A DNA stretch of 58,990 bases. Source: Chara braunii (taxonomy: Eukaryota > Streptophyta > Charophyceae > Charales > Characeae). Positions 42,455 through 55,055 of the stretch are shown here, one piece after another. Numbering within the stretch: position 1 is the stretch's first letter; each line of letters starts with the position of its first letter. The DNA lies in the NCBI GenBank assembly GCA_003427395.1, contig BFEA01000443.1, forward strand, positions 255,618 through 314,607, read 5' to 3'. The notes under the pieces were generated by a model, which saw nothing but the letters and a program-made list of their open reading frames with translations, was not told where the DNA came from and ran no database searches. Position numbers and translations under genes: made by a program.

Positions 42455-43615
42455 GGTTTGTCGTAGACCGCAACCCCCGTGCTCTGAACAAGAGATTTCG
42501 GGTAACTTTCAGAGTCCAATATTTTAGATATCTGTAAATTCAAAAATTAATAAAATAAAATACAATATGTAAAAAAAAACGAAAACGAGAGCTCAAACCT
42601 TAAGGGTTGTAATACTAGACGCCCACTTCGCTATCAGTCACTGGTCCTTTCATTTTTTGTATGAAACGATAGCAGGTTCATCATAATGGTCCCATAACGG
42701 GATACTGACGAGCGCTTCCCTCTCCTCATATCGTGTCGTTGGTTTACCCCTGATGGGTACCTGTGTCCGATGGCAAGGAGGGGGCTTATGACCTTCCGCG
42801 GGAGGTGAATAAGCCTCTTACCAATGCGGTCATGGGTTGCCCCTCTTTTGGGGTCCTACCTCAGGTCGCTTGACAAATCACTTCTGCGACACAATAAAGC
42901 GCGAGAGGTTAATCAGCCTGGGCCGTTAATTCGCTATCATGGTTCATAATTGAACCGTTGGTCCCCCGCAAAACGACAGAGAGGAAAAAATGGATAGGAA
43001 AACAAGGGAATAATAATAATGAGAATAGGCTATTAATAGCTAAGGAAACGAGGGGTGAGAAAAACGAAGACATAGCGACATTGCCATTCAGGACCACTTG
43101 TTAGTCCCCTGCTAGAAACGGGGAATTAAAATCAGGGTGCAGATTCAACATGCGACCTCCCCCGTTGTCTATTTTTTCTTTTCTTTTCTTTTTCTTTGTT
43201 TCTTCTCACTGTGATCACGACTGCCCTCCGTATTCATCCCATAACTTCGACAAGGGGGAACTTGGTGCAGAGTAGAAAAAACGACGTTGGGCGAGCCCGG
43301 CGTCTACCACGACCACAGGCCGGTTGTGCTCTGTTGTACTGCAGGGCGTCGAGCCTGCGTGGACCAATGGAAAGCCCAATGGCGCAACCCCCCCCTTTTT
43401 GCCAGCGAGTGTGTCGACTGGACCAGCCCCGCAGCAAGAGCTGAAATTCGCCAAGTTCCTCCGATGATCCACAACAAAAGTAAGTAAATAGACATTTGGT
43501 ATGCTGTGAAGGTCCGTGGACTAGGAGTAGGCTTGTCATGAGATCCGAGATAGGGCTTATGAGCAGGCATCTGGCACACAGCGGAGGGCCGGAACACCAC
43601 GCCCTCCGACACCGT
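42455..43615. repeat. Region Y, copy 2
   Basis: Matches 17251-18690 over most of its length (ATGGTCCCATAACGG, GTGTCCGATGGCAAGGAGG, GGCCGGTTGTGCTCTG, GGAGGGCCGG). Similarity stops at CCCTCCGACA (about 43611), just before where the P-gene TATA should be; no P gene follows. Confidence 0.7.
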
Positions 43616-43944
43616 GCAGTCCATGAGCCTTGCCACCTTTTCCCTTTACCCTTGCACAGCCCAACCCTTCTGTTTTTCCCGCAACCCCCTTTTCCCTTCT
43701 ATTTGTTCGTGGTCCAATTGTCTTTCAAGCCTCGGTTTATTCCCTTTTTTGGTCTCATTTCCAGCTCGTTGAAGTGTTTTCCTGTTATACTCTTATGCCT
43801 TTATTTTACCTCTTGATGTCTCTTCCTATATTCAATCCCATTCAATACTCTTAACCGCTTATCAGGCTTCCCGTGCTCATTCTCAAGCATTCCCTTATGT
43901 GATTTTTATGGCCATTTTGCTAGGCCTTTCAACTCATTCTCATG

Positions 43945-44294
43945 CTAGGTTACCAATGGTCCGGGGGCCGGTCGTCTCCCCCGTACGTCCCATCGGACGT
44001 CCGATACCCCCGTCATCCGGAAAAGAAAAAGAAAAAAATCGTAAAAAAAAAAAAAAAAAAAAAAAAATTGGTTTTTTATTTTTAACTCATGATTAGCTGC
44101 GAATTTGAGCATGACTCCAAGGCAAAAGTTGCTTGTATTGTTATGTTACATAACATATATTTTTTTTTCAGATTTTTCTCAGATAGTTTTTTTTTTTTTT
44201 TTTTTTTTTTTTTTGCACTAGGTCTGATATACCCTGTCCGGTCGGACATCCCGGACGGTCAGGGGGGTCCCGGACGTCCGATCCAACAACCTAG
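43945..44294. mobile_element. hAT-like MITE, copy 2 (350 bp)
   Basis: Starts CTAGGTTACCAATGG and ends CAACAACCTAG, with an exact 8-bp duplication TTCTCATG on both sides (43937-43944, 44295-44302). The ends match copy 1 in inverse orientation; the interior has T/A runs. It is inserted next to the CTCAAGC minisatellite. Confidence 0.9.
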
Positions 44295-44379
44295 TTCTCA
44301 TGTTATTTCTTGCAATCCCTCAATTTGCTTTGCCAATTTTTTTAAACTCTTCTCAAACAATTCCTTTGGCCATCTAACC

Positions 44380-44770
44380 AGACTTTTCTCAAACCCGCGC
44401 TCAGACAATTTCACATGCAATTCCTCTTAACATATTTGTCAGACTTTTATGAAGCCCCAACGCAAACAATTTCGCATGCAATTTCTTTGGACATTTTGCC
44501 AGACTTTTCTCAAGCCCAAGCTCAAGCAATTTCGTATGCAATTCCTCTGGACGTCTTTCCCATACCTTTCTCAAGCTCCAACTCCAATAATTTTACATGC
44601 AATACCTTTGGACGTCGTTGTCAAACCCTTCTCAAGCCCAAAGCTCAAACAATTTTACATGCAATCCCTCTAGACATCTTGCCAGGTCTTTTCTCAAGCC
44701 CAGTCTCAAACAATTTCATATGCAATTGGTTTGGACATCTTTGTGAGACTCTTTTTAAGTTTATAGTCAG
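44380..44770. repeat. About 65-bp minisatellite
   Basis: Five or six units built on CTCAAACAATTTCACATGCA followed by CCTTTGGACATCTTGCCAGAC. The plus-strand ORFs across it are repeat translations without known domains. Confidence 0.9.
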
Positions 44771-45739
44771 TTTTGCTCTTTGCCTGTTATTTCTTTCGCA
44801 TGCTTTCTCATCAGGGAGATGACACGTCTTCCCTCCAGTCAAACGTGATGTCCCGATCAGGCAACTGGTTCTCACTCGGAGGTACGCAAACCGTGCCTGC
44901 CAACTAAGTGAAGGATGCCAACCCATCCGCCCCTAAAAGGAAAGGTGATCAGTCCTTGCCCTGCTGATAACTCACCTCATCCTCCAACTTTGTCCGACTG
45001 CCGCTTATCTGGAGACGGGCATGATTATTGAGGTACCACCTCGCATCTGACAGGTAGGTTTAGTCCATGCTTCCCAGGACCCCGTCTTACCATAAGTGGC
45101 TCCCTCGCGAATCATTCCTCCCGAGTGGTATTTTTATTAGATCCGGTCTCTTCCTTTTAAGAGAGTTGAGACTCTTTATAATGTTAGTTTGCTAATGCAG
45201 TTACGAAGACTTCACGGTTAGTCCCAGAACGGTTTCAATGCTCCAGCAGGGCAGTGCCAATGCCCTGTGGTGGTGGCGGACTTCACCCGGTATCTCGCCT
45301 GACCTCCTTTGTGGATAATGTTACTTGACTTAGCACGAGAAGCCTTAGTCCATCCCAAACGACCGGGCAACCCCTCAATGGCGCGGCGTGTGGTTGGAGA
45401 AGGTAAAAAAGACTTAGAGGAGCAACTCTCGGTCCCTTTCGAGCACCCTCGACATTTAAGAACTCATCACGAGGTACAATTCGAACCTTCGGACTAGAGC
45501 TCATTGTTGAAGTTGGTTCCGGATGTCAAGCATCGTTAGCGATACCTTGATCCTTTAACCGTTGTCCCTTCTTATGAGGGACAAGCCGTGCTTGGACTTT
45601 TTTCCTATAGGGCGGAGGTCCTGGGGTCACGACACTAACGACGGTATCCCCCCTCCCATTAAGGCCTGAGACTAGAAAAAGAGAAGGAAGCTGAGCAACT
45701 CAATACGTGGTCGTCATGACTCACAAATGTCTGGGGTCC
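44771..45739. other. No recognised gene
   Basis: Sequence between two minisatellites with no supported ORF or RNA. Confidence 0.45.
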
Positions 45740-46310
45740 CCTGATATGCAATGCATTTTCCAATTCTTAGGCAAATATTCAATCCACATACTTTTTTCCA
45801 AATTTTTCTTAAGGATGATTCTCATGACCATTTCGGCGACCTCTTTTCAATTATGGTCGTTTCTCATGGCTGACCATCGACCCTTTCTCACCATCAAGAC
45901 CATTCTTCCAATTTCTTTTCAATGTCACTTTTCATGATCGTCCCCCGACAACCTTTCCACATCCATATTCCATCTCTTCCAATCTTCTCCTCAAGGCTGA
46001 TTCTGATGACCGTCCCGACGACCTTTCCAATCCATATTTTTTTCACTTCTTTTCCCAGGGCTGCTTTTTGTTTACCGTCCCAACGACCGTTTCAATTCTC
46101 CATCCATCTCTTTCAATCTTCGTTTCAAGTCTGATTCTTATGACCGTCCCGACTGTCCTTCCAATAAACATCCTTTTCTCTTCCTCCCCTAAGGTTGTTT
46201 CTTATGACCATCCCAACGACCATTTCAATTTTCAATCTATCTATTTCAATCTCCTTTTCAAGGCTGATTCTCGTGACCAGTCCAGCGGCCATTTCCTTTC
46301 GCATACCTCA
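45740..46310. repeat. About 62-68-bp minisatellite
   Basis: Seven or eight diverged units built on GATGACCGTCCCGACGACC, then TTTCAATC and TTTTCAAGGCTGATTCT. Different from the preceding minisatellite, but of similar unit length. Confidence 0.85.
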
Positions 46311-46501
46311 CTCTAGCTCAATCACATTAAGTATTTCTCAAGCAATCATGCAAGGGGATCCCAGTGCCAATTATTTGTTCCTCTTAAGGTTCCTCCCCCA
46401 TGTGGTAGGATACCTTAATGCCGATCTCTTGATGACGATACGAAATCAATCTCATGTCTTCACTCTTTCTCACTCTCAGCCTTCTGCCACTTGAGACTTG
46501 A

Positions 46502-47598
46502 CTCGACTTGGTTGGACTAGGCTCTTAGGGGAAGGACGCCTTTGTGCCTCTCTACCTGTAGGTTGCTTAATGCCTCCTGGACTTGACTAAAAGTCAATGC
46601 TTCATTTGTATCAAAGTCATATCCATAGTCTTTTTCCAATATACAATATTTGTCTTTCCCAGGATCCTGAAGAACAATCATCTCAACAAGTTTCATATCA
46701 AAGTCCCTTGTCAATCTTTCCCTCGCAAATCTCTTAAGGTAGTTCACACATAAAGTAGTTCATAACTATACACTGTTTATCTTGCTAAATCTTGACCAGT
46801 CTTTGTCTTGCTCATATTCAACTACCTTATTCACATCTGCCAAGGTCAATGTTACAGTTGCTAGAGACGTTTATCAAACATTTACCACTTCAGTCATTTT
46901 TTCTTACACTAGCCTTTTGTTGATTTCCTTTTTTTCTCGCGTTCTTCCACATCAGTTCCTCAACTCCTAGGCCAAAGGTCCCGATTTCCTTCTTTTTCCT
47001 TACGAAGACTTGCAATTTTTCCTGATTGAAGAAGTCCAAAGGCGTGACCTCCTCCCCCGTCCTTGTTTTCTTCCTAGTCTTAATGATCCTGTTATGTCTG
47101 ATTATACTAAGCCACTGGTTAAACCAATGACTACATGTTGGGCCAAACTCATCCTCCTACTAGGAGGGCCCTGCTTTTGAGTCACCCTGCGCTGGTCGCC
47201 CTACTTCCATTGGTCTCGTAATCTTGTCCGTCTCGTCCCCGCTACGGATCTCAATGACCTCGCGGGGCTCCTCCTCAATCTTGTCCTCTTCTTCCCGTAT
47301 GGGGCTGTACTCCCCCGTAAAATTCTCAGGGTTTAGGCTGTAGGCCCAGTGTAGGGAATACTCAAACTCCCCTCATAGTTCGCGTCATAGTCCCCATAAT
47401 ATTTTTCATACCCATTGAAGTTTTAGTCTCTTTCCTCAGTTCTCTCCCCTTTACCTTTGAGTTCGTTATCTCCTCTTCACTTCCATCCTCATGTCGGTAA
47501 TCTAGTTTTTCGCCCTCCTTGAGGGGTGAGGGCCCGTTACACAGGATCTTTCTCCTCCTCTTTCGAAGTGTACTTCTTGGCTGCGGGCCTATGAACAT
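46502..47598 (-). pseudogene. Unknown decayed ORF downstream of gypsy-2 pol
   Basis: Readable pieces on the minus strand are a basic/acidic segment (47598-47362), EEVTPLDFFNQEKLQVFVRK with GTFGLGVEELMWKN near 47050-46930, and YLKRFARERLTRDFDMKLVE at 46744-46517. A shift at an A7 run (near 46930) and several stops separate them. It might be a gag-like ORF of another copy or a 3' accessory ORF. I do not recognise a domain. Confidence 0.35.
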
Positions 47599-48054
47599 TT
47601 TTTGTTTTTGTCCGTCCTGTCGTCCCTCCGGTCTATGTCATTCATCCTGGATTGGTACATTTGCATAGTTAGCATTGTTCTCATTGTTGAACTACATTTT
47701 TTACTATAAACTTTTTCCTGTTCCTGCAATCAAAAGGAAAAACAGGATGCACAACACATTCCCGAAGAGACAAATCCAGACTAAACAAGAAGGAAGATAA
47801 AACTAATTTCCTTATCGCTTCATGATCCCCCATCCCCAAGAATGCATCATTCGCCCCGGTCCTCTTCATGCAATACCATTTGATACACCGTTCTGCGTCA
47901 ATTTAGCCGCCTTAACGTCCAAATCCCATCCATCCCTAAAAAACTATGATACATTGCCCGAGGCATCCCTATCCTCGACATTCAGCACTAAGCAGCCTTA
48001 CCTAAAGGTACAATTATAGCCACAAAAACAAAAACAAAACGCATCACAGATATG

Positions 48055-49190
48055 ATCCTTGCCTCCACTTAGTTTGCCGACTCAACAGTTTCTTTGTCAT
48101 GAGCTTCTTGTAACCATTGCTCCACCGGGTCCCGACTTAGAAACCTTACTAGTCGTTGTCCCAGAAATGACCCTTTCAATCCAATCTCATCTATATTTTT
48201 TAATTCGAAGGTGTTCATCCCAGATGCTTAACCACCCGGTAAGAGCTCTTCAATCTCCTTCCTAATTGTCTTTTCCAAGTTCTTTGTAGTGCCAAATTTC
48301 TGACTAGGACCATCACCTCTCTTGGAGTGTTTTTTTCCTGATACTCTTCAGCTGGTCTTATCTTGCCTTATCTCCCATTCTGCTATCAATGACTCGGTTC
48401 ACCACCTCCTCTGTTGCCTCCTCATTGCAAATGATCTTCTGACATCGTGTCTCAATCAATTGCTGCGTTGTCACGTGTGGATCGTCGTCGAGCCTATTCC
48501 AAGTTGGTATTAGGGTTTCCACTGGGAAATCAATTTCCTTCCCATACCATAACTCGGTTGGATACATCCTGTTTGCTGCGAAAACGACCTGCTTAAGGTA
48601 CTTGGGCCAGTTGTCAAGATCGGTTGCCACTAATTTCGCGATCGTGTTCTTCAGGGTCCGATATCCCCTCCGTACGGGCACATTAGCCTCTGGGTGGTAT
48701 GACTCAATGAGCTTAATGGGTACCTTGAGTCTTTTGCAAGTGCTTAATACTTTCTGATTTACAAGTTTCATCTCATTATCAGCTATAAACCTTTTGATAA
48801 ATGAGTGGCTCAGATAAAAGTCTTCAATCCAACTCGCCACTGATTTTCCTGTTTTTCTCTTGAGGGCTACCGCCTCCACAAACCCACTAAGGTTGTCCCT
48901 TGCGTAAAAAATGTACTTATATCCTTCGGAGATACATGCATAACTGCGAGATCGAGGTGGACCAAGTGCCCTGGTCCTATCACCCGTGTGGATCTTAAAG
49001 GTTCAAAAACACAAGCCGAACTCCGCTTTTGGCGGATCAAGCAGGTCTCGCATTATATGGTCACCATGCTCTTCATTCCCGACCAGAAGTAGAGTAACAC
49101 TATTTTTACCAGCGTCCCTTTTGAGGAGCGGTGTCCCCCAGCTAGTCCATCATGCGTTGCTTGGCTTATATCCACCTGTTTGGACCGTCC
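48055..49190 (-). pseudogene. Ty3/gypsy integrase, second family
   Basis: Zinc-binding part: THDGLAGGHRSSKGTLVK, YFWSGM and, after a stop, CETC (about 49150-49035). Core: HLDLAVM (first Asp, about 48915), frameshift, then KTGKSVASWIEDFYLSH, RFIADN (second Asp), and SYHPEANVPVRRGYRTLK, in which the catalytic Glu is replaced by Arg (usual form VERGH). The C-terminal region near 48200 has GQRLVRFLSRDPVEQWLQE. It is clearly a different family from copy 1 (48 to 55 kb region), with several lesions. Confidence 0.75.
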
Positions 49191-49604
49191 ACACACAACT
49201 CTTCTGGCATTAGGCCTTCCTCCCTCTTGAACAGGTGTCCATTCTTCAGTATGTACTTCTCGGTTGTTCCCTACTAGCATCAAACCGATTTCCCCAAAAA
49301 TCCCGTCATACATTTGAATATAGAAGTACTCCTTCCTATTCTGGCGGTCCTCTTTCCCATCCCGCGCCTGATTCACCAGGTACTGTTGTGGCTTCTGTTC
49401 GCACGATTCGACCAGACTCGTTCTTTTTTCCCGTCCTCCTTCTACCACCATTGTCATCAGTTCCTCTTTGGTCCCACAACACGTCCCCATGAATCATTTC
49501 TACCTTCGGCCCTGCTTTGTAACTGGTCCTTCTCCGAGTTCCGCAACTATGGCGGGAGGCCCCTTTTCCAAAGCTTTGATCCGCAACTTCCCAGATGTGC
49601 ATGC

Positions 49605-50410
49605 CTACTTTATTACCTCGTTATCCACCACAAGGGTCGCCTCCTCGTAGTCGAGGAATACATCGATAGGTTCCACGTTCCCTCCTCCCTTCGGTGTGAT
49701 GCAAACCCTGCCCAGGCCATCGACCCTATTCCTAAGTTCGACAATGCATTCGATCTTGTGATCGAACTGCCAAATGAACCCTACCCATCTTCCCACCATA
49801 GGATCTATGGGCTTGTAATTCTTTAACTTTCCTACGACATTCGTCGGATCGATCCTCAAAATGAAGCGTCCCCAAATAGGTACGCTTGAAAGATTTTGAG
49901 ACAGTGGAGGACAGTTAATACCTCCTTCTTGAATTGAGGGTAGCGACGCTCCGCAGAGATCAACGTCCTACTCTCGAATCTGATGGGCATTTCTCTCTCA
50001 TCTTTACCTCTCTGTATCAACACTCCTCCCATAACTAAAGGTCCCCTATTGGTCTCAAGTACCTCATCATTGAAACATGGTGCGGCAGGTGTAACTTGCT
50101 CCGACGTCAATATGCCTTTGAGGGACTGGACAACGGCCTCTCGTTCCTCAGTCCACTCCATTGTACGTTATTTGCGAATCATAGCTCGAACATGTTCTGC
50201 TATCTTGGCGAAGCCCTTAATAAAGATCCTCTAGAATCTTACGACCCCTAGGAAGGCTCTTACCTCCGTCGTTATGCGCAGAGGCATTGGCCACTAAGAG
50301 ATCTTGTTGGTTTTGGTTGGGTCAGGTTTCCTTCCATACACCCCACAACGAAAACCTAAGATGGTCCCCTCCATGACTGCAAGAACACTTTTGGGACCGA
50401 TGACCACGGT
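49605..50410 (-). pseudogene. RT C-terminus and RNase H, second gypsy family
   Basis: EGTILGFRCGVYGRKPDPTK (about 50375-50316) and EVRAFLGVV with KGFAKIAEHVRAM (about 50260-50175) are the RT thumb/connection, broken by stops. From 50158 comes MEWTEEREAVVQSLKGILTS, then MGGVLIQRG, IRFESRTLISAERRYPQFKK and LHCLKIFQAYLFG, the RNase H N-terminal half. 49859-49605 holds GRWVGFIWQFDHKIE and the G-x-x-NRVDGLGRV end. Confidence 0.75.
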
Positions 50411-50498
50411 TGTCAGGCGGGGACCCCCGGGGGCAAAGTCGGGGTAGGGGTGTGACCCTCGGACCCCTGCCGCGGGGGTGCCCCACCCCCCCCAGGGC

Positions 50499-50536
50499 CT
50501 GTCTCTTATACACATCTAGATGTGTATAAGAGACAG
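50499..50536. other. Nextera mate-pair junction adaptor
   Basis: Perfect 38-bp palindromic junction: CTGTCTCTTATACACATCT and its reverse complement. The flanking GC-rich sequence (50410-50498) differs in style from both sides. Translations reading SYTHLDVYKRQ or CIRDR here are adaptor-derived. Confidence 0.98.
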
Positions 50537-51212
50537 CCCCCCTGATGGGTACCTGTGTCTGATGGCACGGAGAGGGCATAGCGACATTGCCATTCAAGCC
50601 TACTTGTTAGCCCCCTGACAGAAACTGGTAATTAAATCAGGGTGCAGATCCGACACGCGAACTCCCCCGTTGTCTATTTTTCCTTTTCTTTTGTTTTTCT
50701 TTGTTTCTTCTCACTCTGATTACGACTGCCCTCCGTACTCGTCTCATAACTTTGACAAGGGGGAACTCGGTGCACAGTAGAAAAGACCACGCCGGTCCTA
50801 CCTCCTCCGCGTCCCTGGGCGAGCCCGGTGGCTACCACGACCACATGCCAGTTGTGCTCTGTTGTACTGCAAGGCTCCGAGCCTGCATGGACCAATGGAA
50901 AGCCCAGTGGCGCACCCCCCCTTTTCTGCCAGTGGGTGCGTGGACTGGACCAGCCCCGCAGCAAGACTAGAAAATCATCGAGTTCCTCCGATGATCCACA
51001 ACAAAAGTACGTAAATAGACGTTTTGTATGCTTCGAAGGTCTGTGGACTAGGAGCACGCTTGTCATGAGATCCGAGCAAGGAGCCAACACACGGTAGGGC
51101 TTATGAGTAGGCATCTGGCATGCGGCGGAGGGTCGGAACACCGCGGCCTCCGACATAATACCAAACCCCCGCCCAGCGTCCCCGCTCGGCCCAAAACGCA
51201 GCAGTCGAAGAA
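50537..51212. repeat. Region Y, copy 3 (internally shortened)
   Basis: Begins CCCCCTGATGGGTACCTGTGT like 42760, then jumps to the equivalent of 43070 and continues to the P promoter with GGCACCCCC... and CGGCCTCCGACATAATACC. It is the copy that links region Y to a P gene on the right side. Confidence 0.7.
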
Positions 51213-51220
51213 TATAAAAT
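51213..51220 (+). promoter_or_regulatory. TATA box of P gene copy 4
   Basis: TATAAAAT, 163 nt upstream of the P start codon, in the same TATAAAATAGTGC context as copy 2. Confidence 0.65.
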
Positions 51221-51375
51221 AGTGCGAACCAAAAACTCTTTCACTCACTACTACGTTAGCCCAGTGTAGAGCTCTCTATCGCAGCTTTACTCTAGCCGTC
51301 AACCTTCGTTTTGCCATGACACATAACGCACTTTTCTCTCATCCCATCACGTAGCTGTTGCGCGCGGTTCGCGCA

Positions 51376-51822
51376 ATGCCTGAGGCGCGTCGAGGACAGG
51401 GAACAGAAAGAGGTGGTAGAGGTGAGAAGGCTCTAGAGGAGCCAGCACCACGTGCTAGACGACACATTATTTAGGAGGAGGAGGAAGAAGAGAGGTATGG
51501 GTATGGGACCCACTCGAGGGTTTACACACGCCACTCATTCCCCGGGTGGTATGAAAGAACTTCATCCCCAACGAGGATGCAATTATATTACCAGAAGAAG
51601 TATGAGGCGCGCTACGGCGCCCCCTTTACTTCCTCCTCTCCATATTCCCCTAGGAAGCCTACCACCCCAGCGACAAGTAAGGCATTTGTGCCTGTACCTT
51701 CGCCCTCTGTCCCATGCGTGGCTCCCTCTTTGCCCCATCCCCATAACTGCACTTTCTGCTGCATTTTCTTTCTTCTTGCTTTGCTTCAAATAAAGTTCGT
51801 GGTTATCTTTTATCTTGCATAA
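51376..51822 (+). pseudogene. P gene, copy 4: one nonsense codon
   Basis: ATG at 51376 (MPEARRGQG), 32 codons, then TAG at 51472-51474 just before the Glu run. The frame continues open to the end with GWYERTSSPTRMQLYYQKKY, Pro/Ser linker, CTFCCIFFLLALLQ and a final hydrophobic run. Apart from the stop it is well conserved. The TAG is shared with copy 3, so it arose before the two copies separated, or both derive from the same assembled repeat. Confidence 0.65.
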
Positions 51823-51899
51823 GCACGAGGTCCTTTCTCTGAACTTCTGAATCTTTCTTTTCCTCGATGTCTCATCTCATAGCGCCCCTGGCTTAAGAG

Positions 51900-53520
51900 T
51901 TTGAATACCTTGAGGCCGGGGATGCAGGTTCCTCGTGAACTTGGCCGCTCTGCTGACGACCGAATAAAATTTAAGAAGGATTCTCTCTCAATTTTTTCGT
52001 TTGCAATTTAACCTTAACTTCTATTGTCTTTAAATCTGAATTTTTCTTCTGACCTTTTCAGCGGAAAAATTATCTTGCCTCCTACCTCTGATAGTGTCTC
52101 CTGGGTTATCATCAATCTGATGTTTTGCACTGTGAACACTTGTTNCCANCANTATCAGGAGTGAGGCATACCAAACCCTTTGTCTTGTTCTCTAGCCTGA
52201 GTGAGACGTCTTCTCAATTTCTCAAGCAAACGAAGGGGATATCAAACCCCGTTCTCTTTCTCTGGGCCGAGGGAGGTGTGTTCTCAACTTCTCGGGNAAA
52301 CAAAGGGGGATACNAAANCCCTTTATTTTTCTCTGANNTGGGAACTTTAGATGAATNNGNATGAACCNGCAAAACAGCAAGCTCTACAAGNCACCAAGCA
52401 TGANCCCAACATGCAAATCCNTTGGAANCAANCATCATGCAGCAATTAAATAAAATAANATAAAATAAAACCCAAAATAAAATAATAAGTAATATAAACA
52501 TTTTTTCACACCCAACAGTTATTGATTGCCTTGGTTTTGGCCCACCACTGGCCAGGGGCGACAGACCTCCCGTCAATCTGATATCCCTCATTCGGCCCAC
52601 CTCAGGCCAGGACTAGTCAGACCATTTGTCTTGACAACCCCTTTAACCTGCCTCCAGGTCAGGACCACCATACCCACTACTCGAGCATGGCGAACCTTTG
52701 GTGCACCTCACACTAGGACACCCAGACTATAGTGGGTTTGGTCACCCTATGATAGTAGACCTCCCGTCAGTCCAACTGTCATGTACCCGGATTTGACCAC
52801 TATGGTCGGGGACCGGCTCACCCACCAGTTTTTGACCTAGGGTGTTGGCTGCCCCTCCCAGATTTCTGGACATGGAACCAAGTCTAACCACGGTTCCAGG
52901 CTCTGGCGAACCTCNTTGGATTGCATCCTCTNACTAGGGTAGGGTTCCAGCTGACCCCTTTTAAACTTACAGGTCAGACCCCCGGAGTCTTTGCCTTAGT
53001 AACTATGGAATTCGACACTCGCGTCGGGGACTTGCTGACCCCACCAGATTGCAACCTACTGCGGTAAGGCTCTGGCTAGCCCCGACAATCAATGCATCTT
53101 TAGGTTAGAGAAGAAAATTTCAGGTACATGCATTCAAACAAACATACAAAGCCCATAGTCAGACAGTCCGTGTCCCAGATAACAAAACAAACATTTCTCA
53201 AGAGACGCCCCTTCGGTCTCAAGAGGCACTGAACAGCAACAACGACAGTCGGCAGTGTATTTCCTAGAGACCTCCCGTCACTCTCTCATTGCGCTCCTCA
53301 TGATTGCCCTTTACTTAAGGATCTAATGTCCGTGGATCGACTGTGGCTCAATACTTATGACACTTTGATCTCATTGATTCTGTCACTTATAGAAATAATA
53401 AAATCAATTCAGATGCAAAAACGAATGTATATCATCTGAAAAATCTTTCTCAAGTCCCTCGTGTCAGAATTTGACATGCCGAAAGTTGACATACTGAATT
53501 GACAATGCAAGAGTAATCTG
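51900..53520 (-). other. Gypsy 3' non-coding tail, copy 2
   Basis: No gene. Almost identical to 25660-27470 but without the adaptor duplication. Scattered Ns at 52145-52460 mark low-quality consensus. Confidence 0.75.
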
Positions 53521-53564
53521 AAGTTCTTGTCTTTGAAGTACCTCACTGTCGCATTATACTTCCC

Positions 53565-55052
53565 TCAGTTTTCTGAAACTACTTTCTTACTAGATGATTG
53601 GCTTTTCTTCTCTTTCTTTGTGATCATTGTAGGGACCAAGTCAGGGTCTCTGAAGATAAACTTACGAAGTCTTGACTCTGATACCATATCATGCAATCTT
53701 GAACCATCCATCTCTGATATCTTATAGACCTTGCCGTTTGCTTCACCCGTAATTCTGTAGGGACCGGGCCATCTAAGCTCCAATCGTTTGGTTCACTTAG
53801 TCTCAAGGGAATTATCGAACAAGAGGACAACGTCACCAACCTTCAGTTTCTTTTTCCGTATGTATCTCTTCTTATTTCATCTTTCTTGATCTGACAATCT
53901 GGTGGTTGTCGTTCTCTTTGCAGCATTCATCACTGACTGATCAACCTCTGATATCTGCCTCATTTTGATCTGAAGAAATTGAGTATTCTTTGTCACTCTC
54001 TTGACCTGATCATGTCTTGATTATACTATCAATAGGCAAAGTGGCAGAGTGAACGATGCGTAATCAGCAGTCCTCTTGACAGTGATGTTGTCAGCATAGA
54101 CTGCAACCCTTAATACTTTTGCCCAGTCTCTAAGGTTCCCTTTACACCATTTAGCCAATGAATCTTTCAAAGTTATGTGACCTCTCTCAGCTGGAGCATT
54201 TGCTTGAGGATGGTAAATAGTTACATATCGAATCCTGACAACCAGTCTGAGAGTGGTTCTTCTTACAATCTCATTCCTGAACTCAGACCCTCTGTCTGAG
54301 ACAAACAACTCTTATGAAGGGATACCTGAGATAGACTTCCTCTATCCAGTCAGCCTCTTGCTCGGCTGTCTTCCTCTTCAGAGTCTTTGCCTCAACGTAC
54401 CCAGGAAAATTATTTCTTATATTTAGTATGTATCTTATGTCGCCTTTGCCTAGAAGCATAGTGATGAGATCTAAGTGGACTCGGCTGCCTGGTTCCAGGA
54501 TAGTGGGAAATAAGAGTTTGAGTCATCCTTGCTGTAGATTTTTTCTTACATAACACAAGATTTACAGAATCTGTAAATCATATCTCTCATGTCAGGACAA
54601 AAGTAAAGTTTAACTGCCTTAGAGTAGATTGCTCCAGCAGCCCTGTGGCCACCAGCAACCCCCTCATGTAGAGCAATAATTATTTCTAGTTGTTTTTCTT
54701 TCTCGTAGACAACTCTTAGTGGAGGCAAACTGGGACCTCTCTTCAATCTAAACTTTTTCCTTGCATTTTTGCAGTAATATTCCTTCGGTAGTTCTACCTC
54801 CATCTTCTTTCCTATTTCTTGGTAACTCCCATCATATTCCTCAAAGATGAATAATATCTCTTCTTCTTTCTTTTCTGCTTCTTCCTCATCCTTTGACCCA
54901 AAGTTTTTTCTCCTCTCATGGACAGTCACGGCTGCTGCACAGACTCTGGCATACGAATCGTTTCGTTCTTCCTCCTCTTCATTTTCAAGAATTAAATCAT
55001 AGATATAAGCATCATGGATTTCTTCCCAACCGTCTCTCTTTTCAGGCCACAA
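53565..55052 (-). pseudogene. Ty3/gypsy integrase, copy 2, core present
   Basis: From 55052: charged N-terminus, then ALHEGVAGGHRAAGAIYSKA and MRDMIYRFCKSC, a complete HHCC zinc-binding set. Next, in another frame, VHLDLITMLLGKGD (first catalytic Asp, about 54480), then after a shift SDRGSEFRN (second Asp) and YHPQANAPAERGHITLKDSL (catalytic Glu). The C-terminal part has RWPGPYRI (GPY module) and SRLRKFIFRDPDLVPT. All DDE residues are visible, but frameshifts separate the segments. Confidence 0.8.
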
Positions 55053-55055
55053 ATT

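Larger units (their letters stand above)
48055..50410 (-). mobile_element. Ty3/gypsy element, second family, partial pol
   Basis: Minus strand from the RT tail (50410) through RNase H to integrase (48055). The 5' side is cut near 50410-50498, just ahead of an adaptor, so RT fingers, protease and gag are missing. No LTR was found. It may be real truncation or a chimeric join. Confidence 0.7.

Noticed and set aside
44415-44822. 135-aa plus-strand protein
   Set aside because: Covers the 65-bp minisatellite; unit length is not kept in frame and no domain is seen.
50294-50597. Frames containing CIRDR or SYTHLDVYKRQ
   Set aside because: These residues are translation of the mate-pair junction adaptor.
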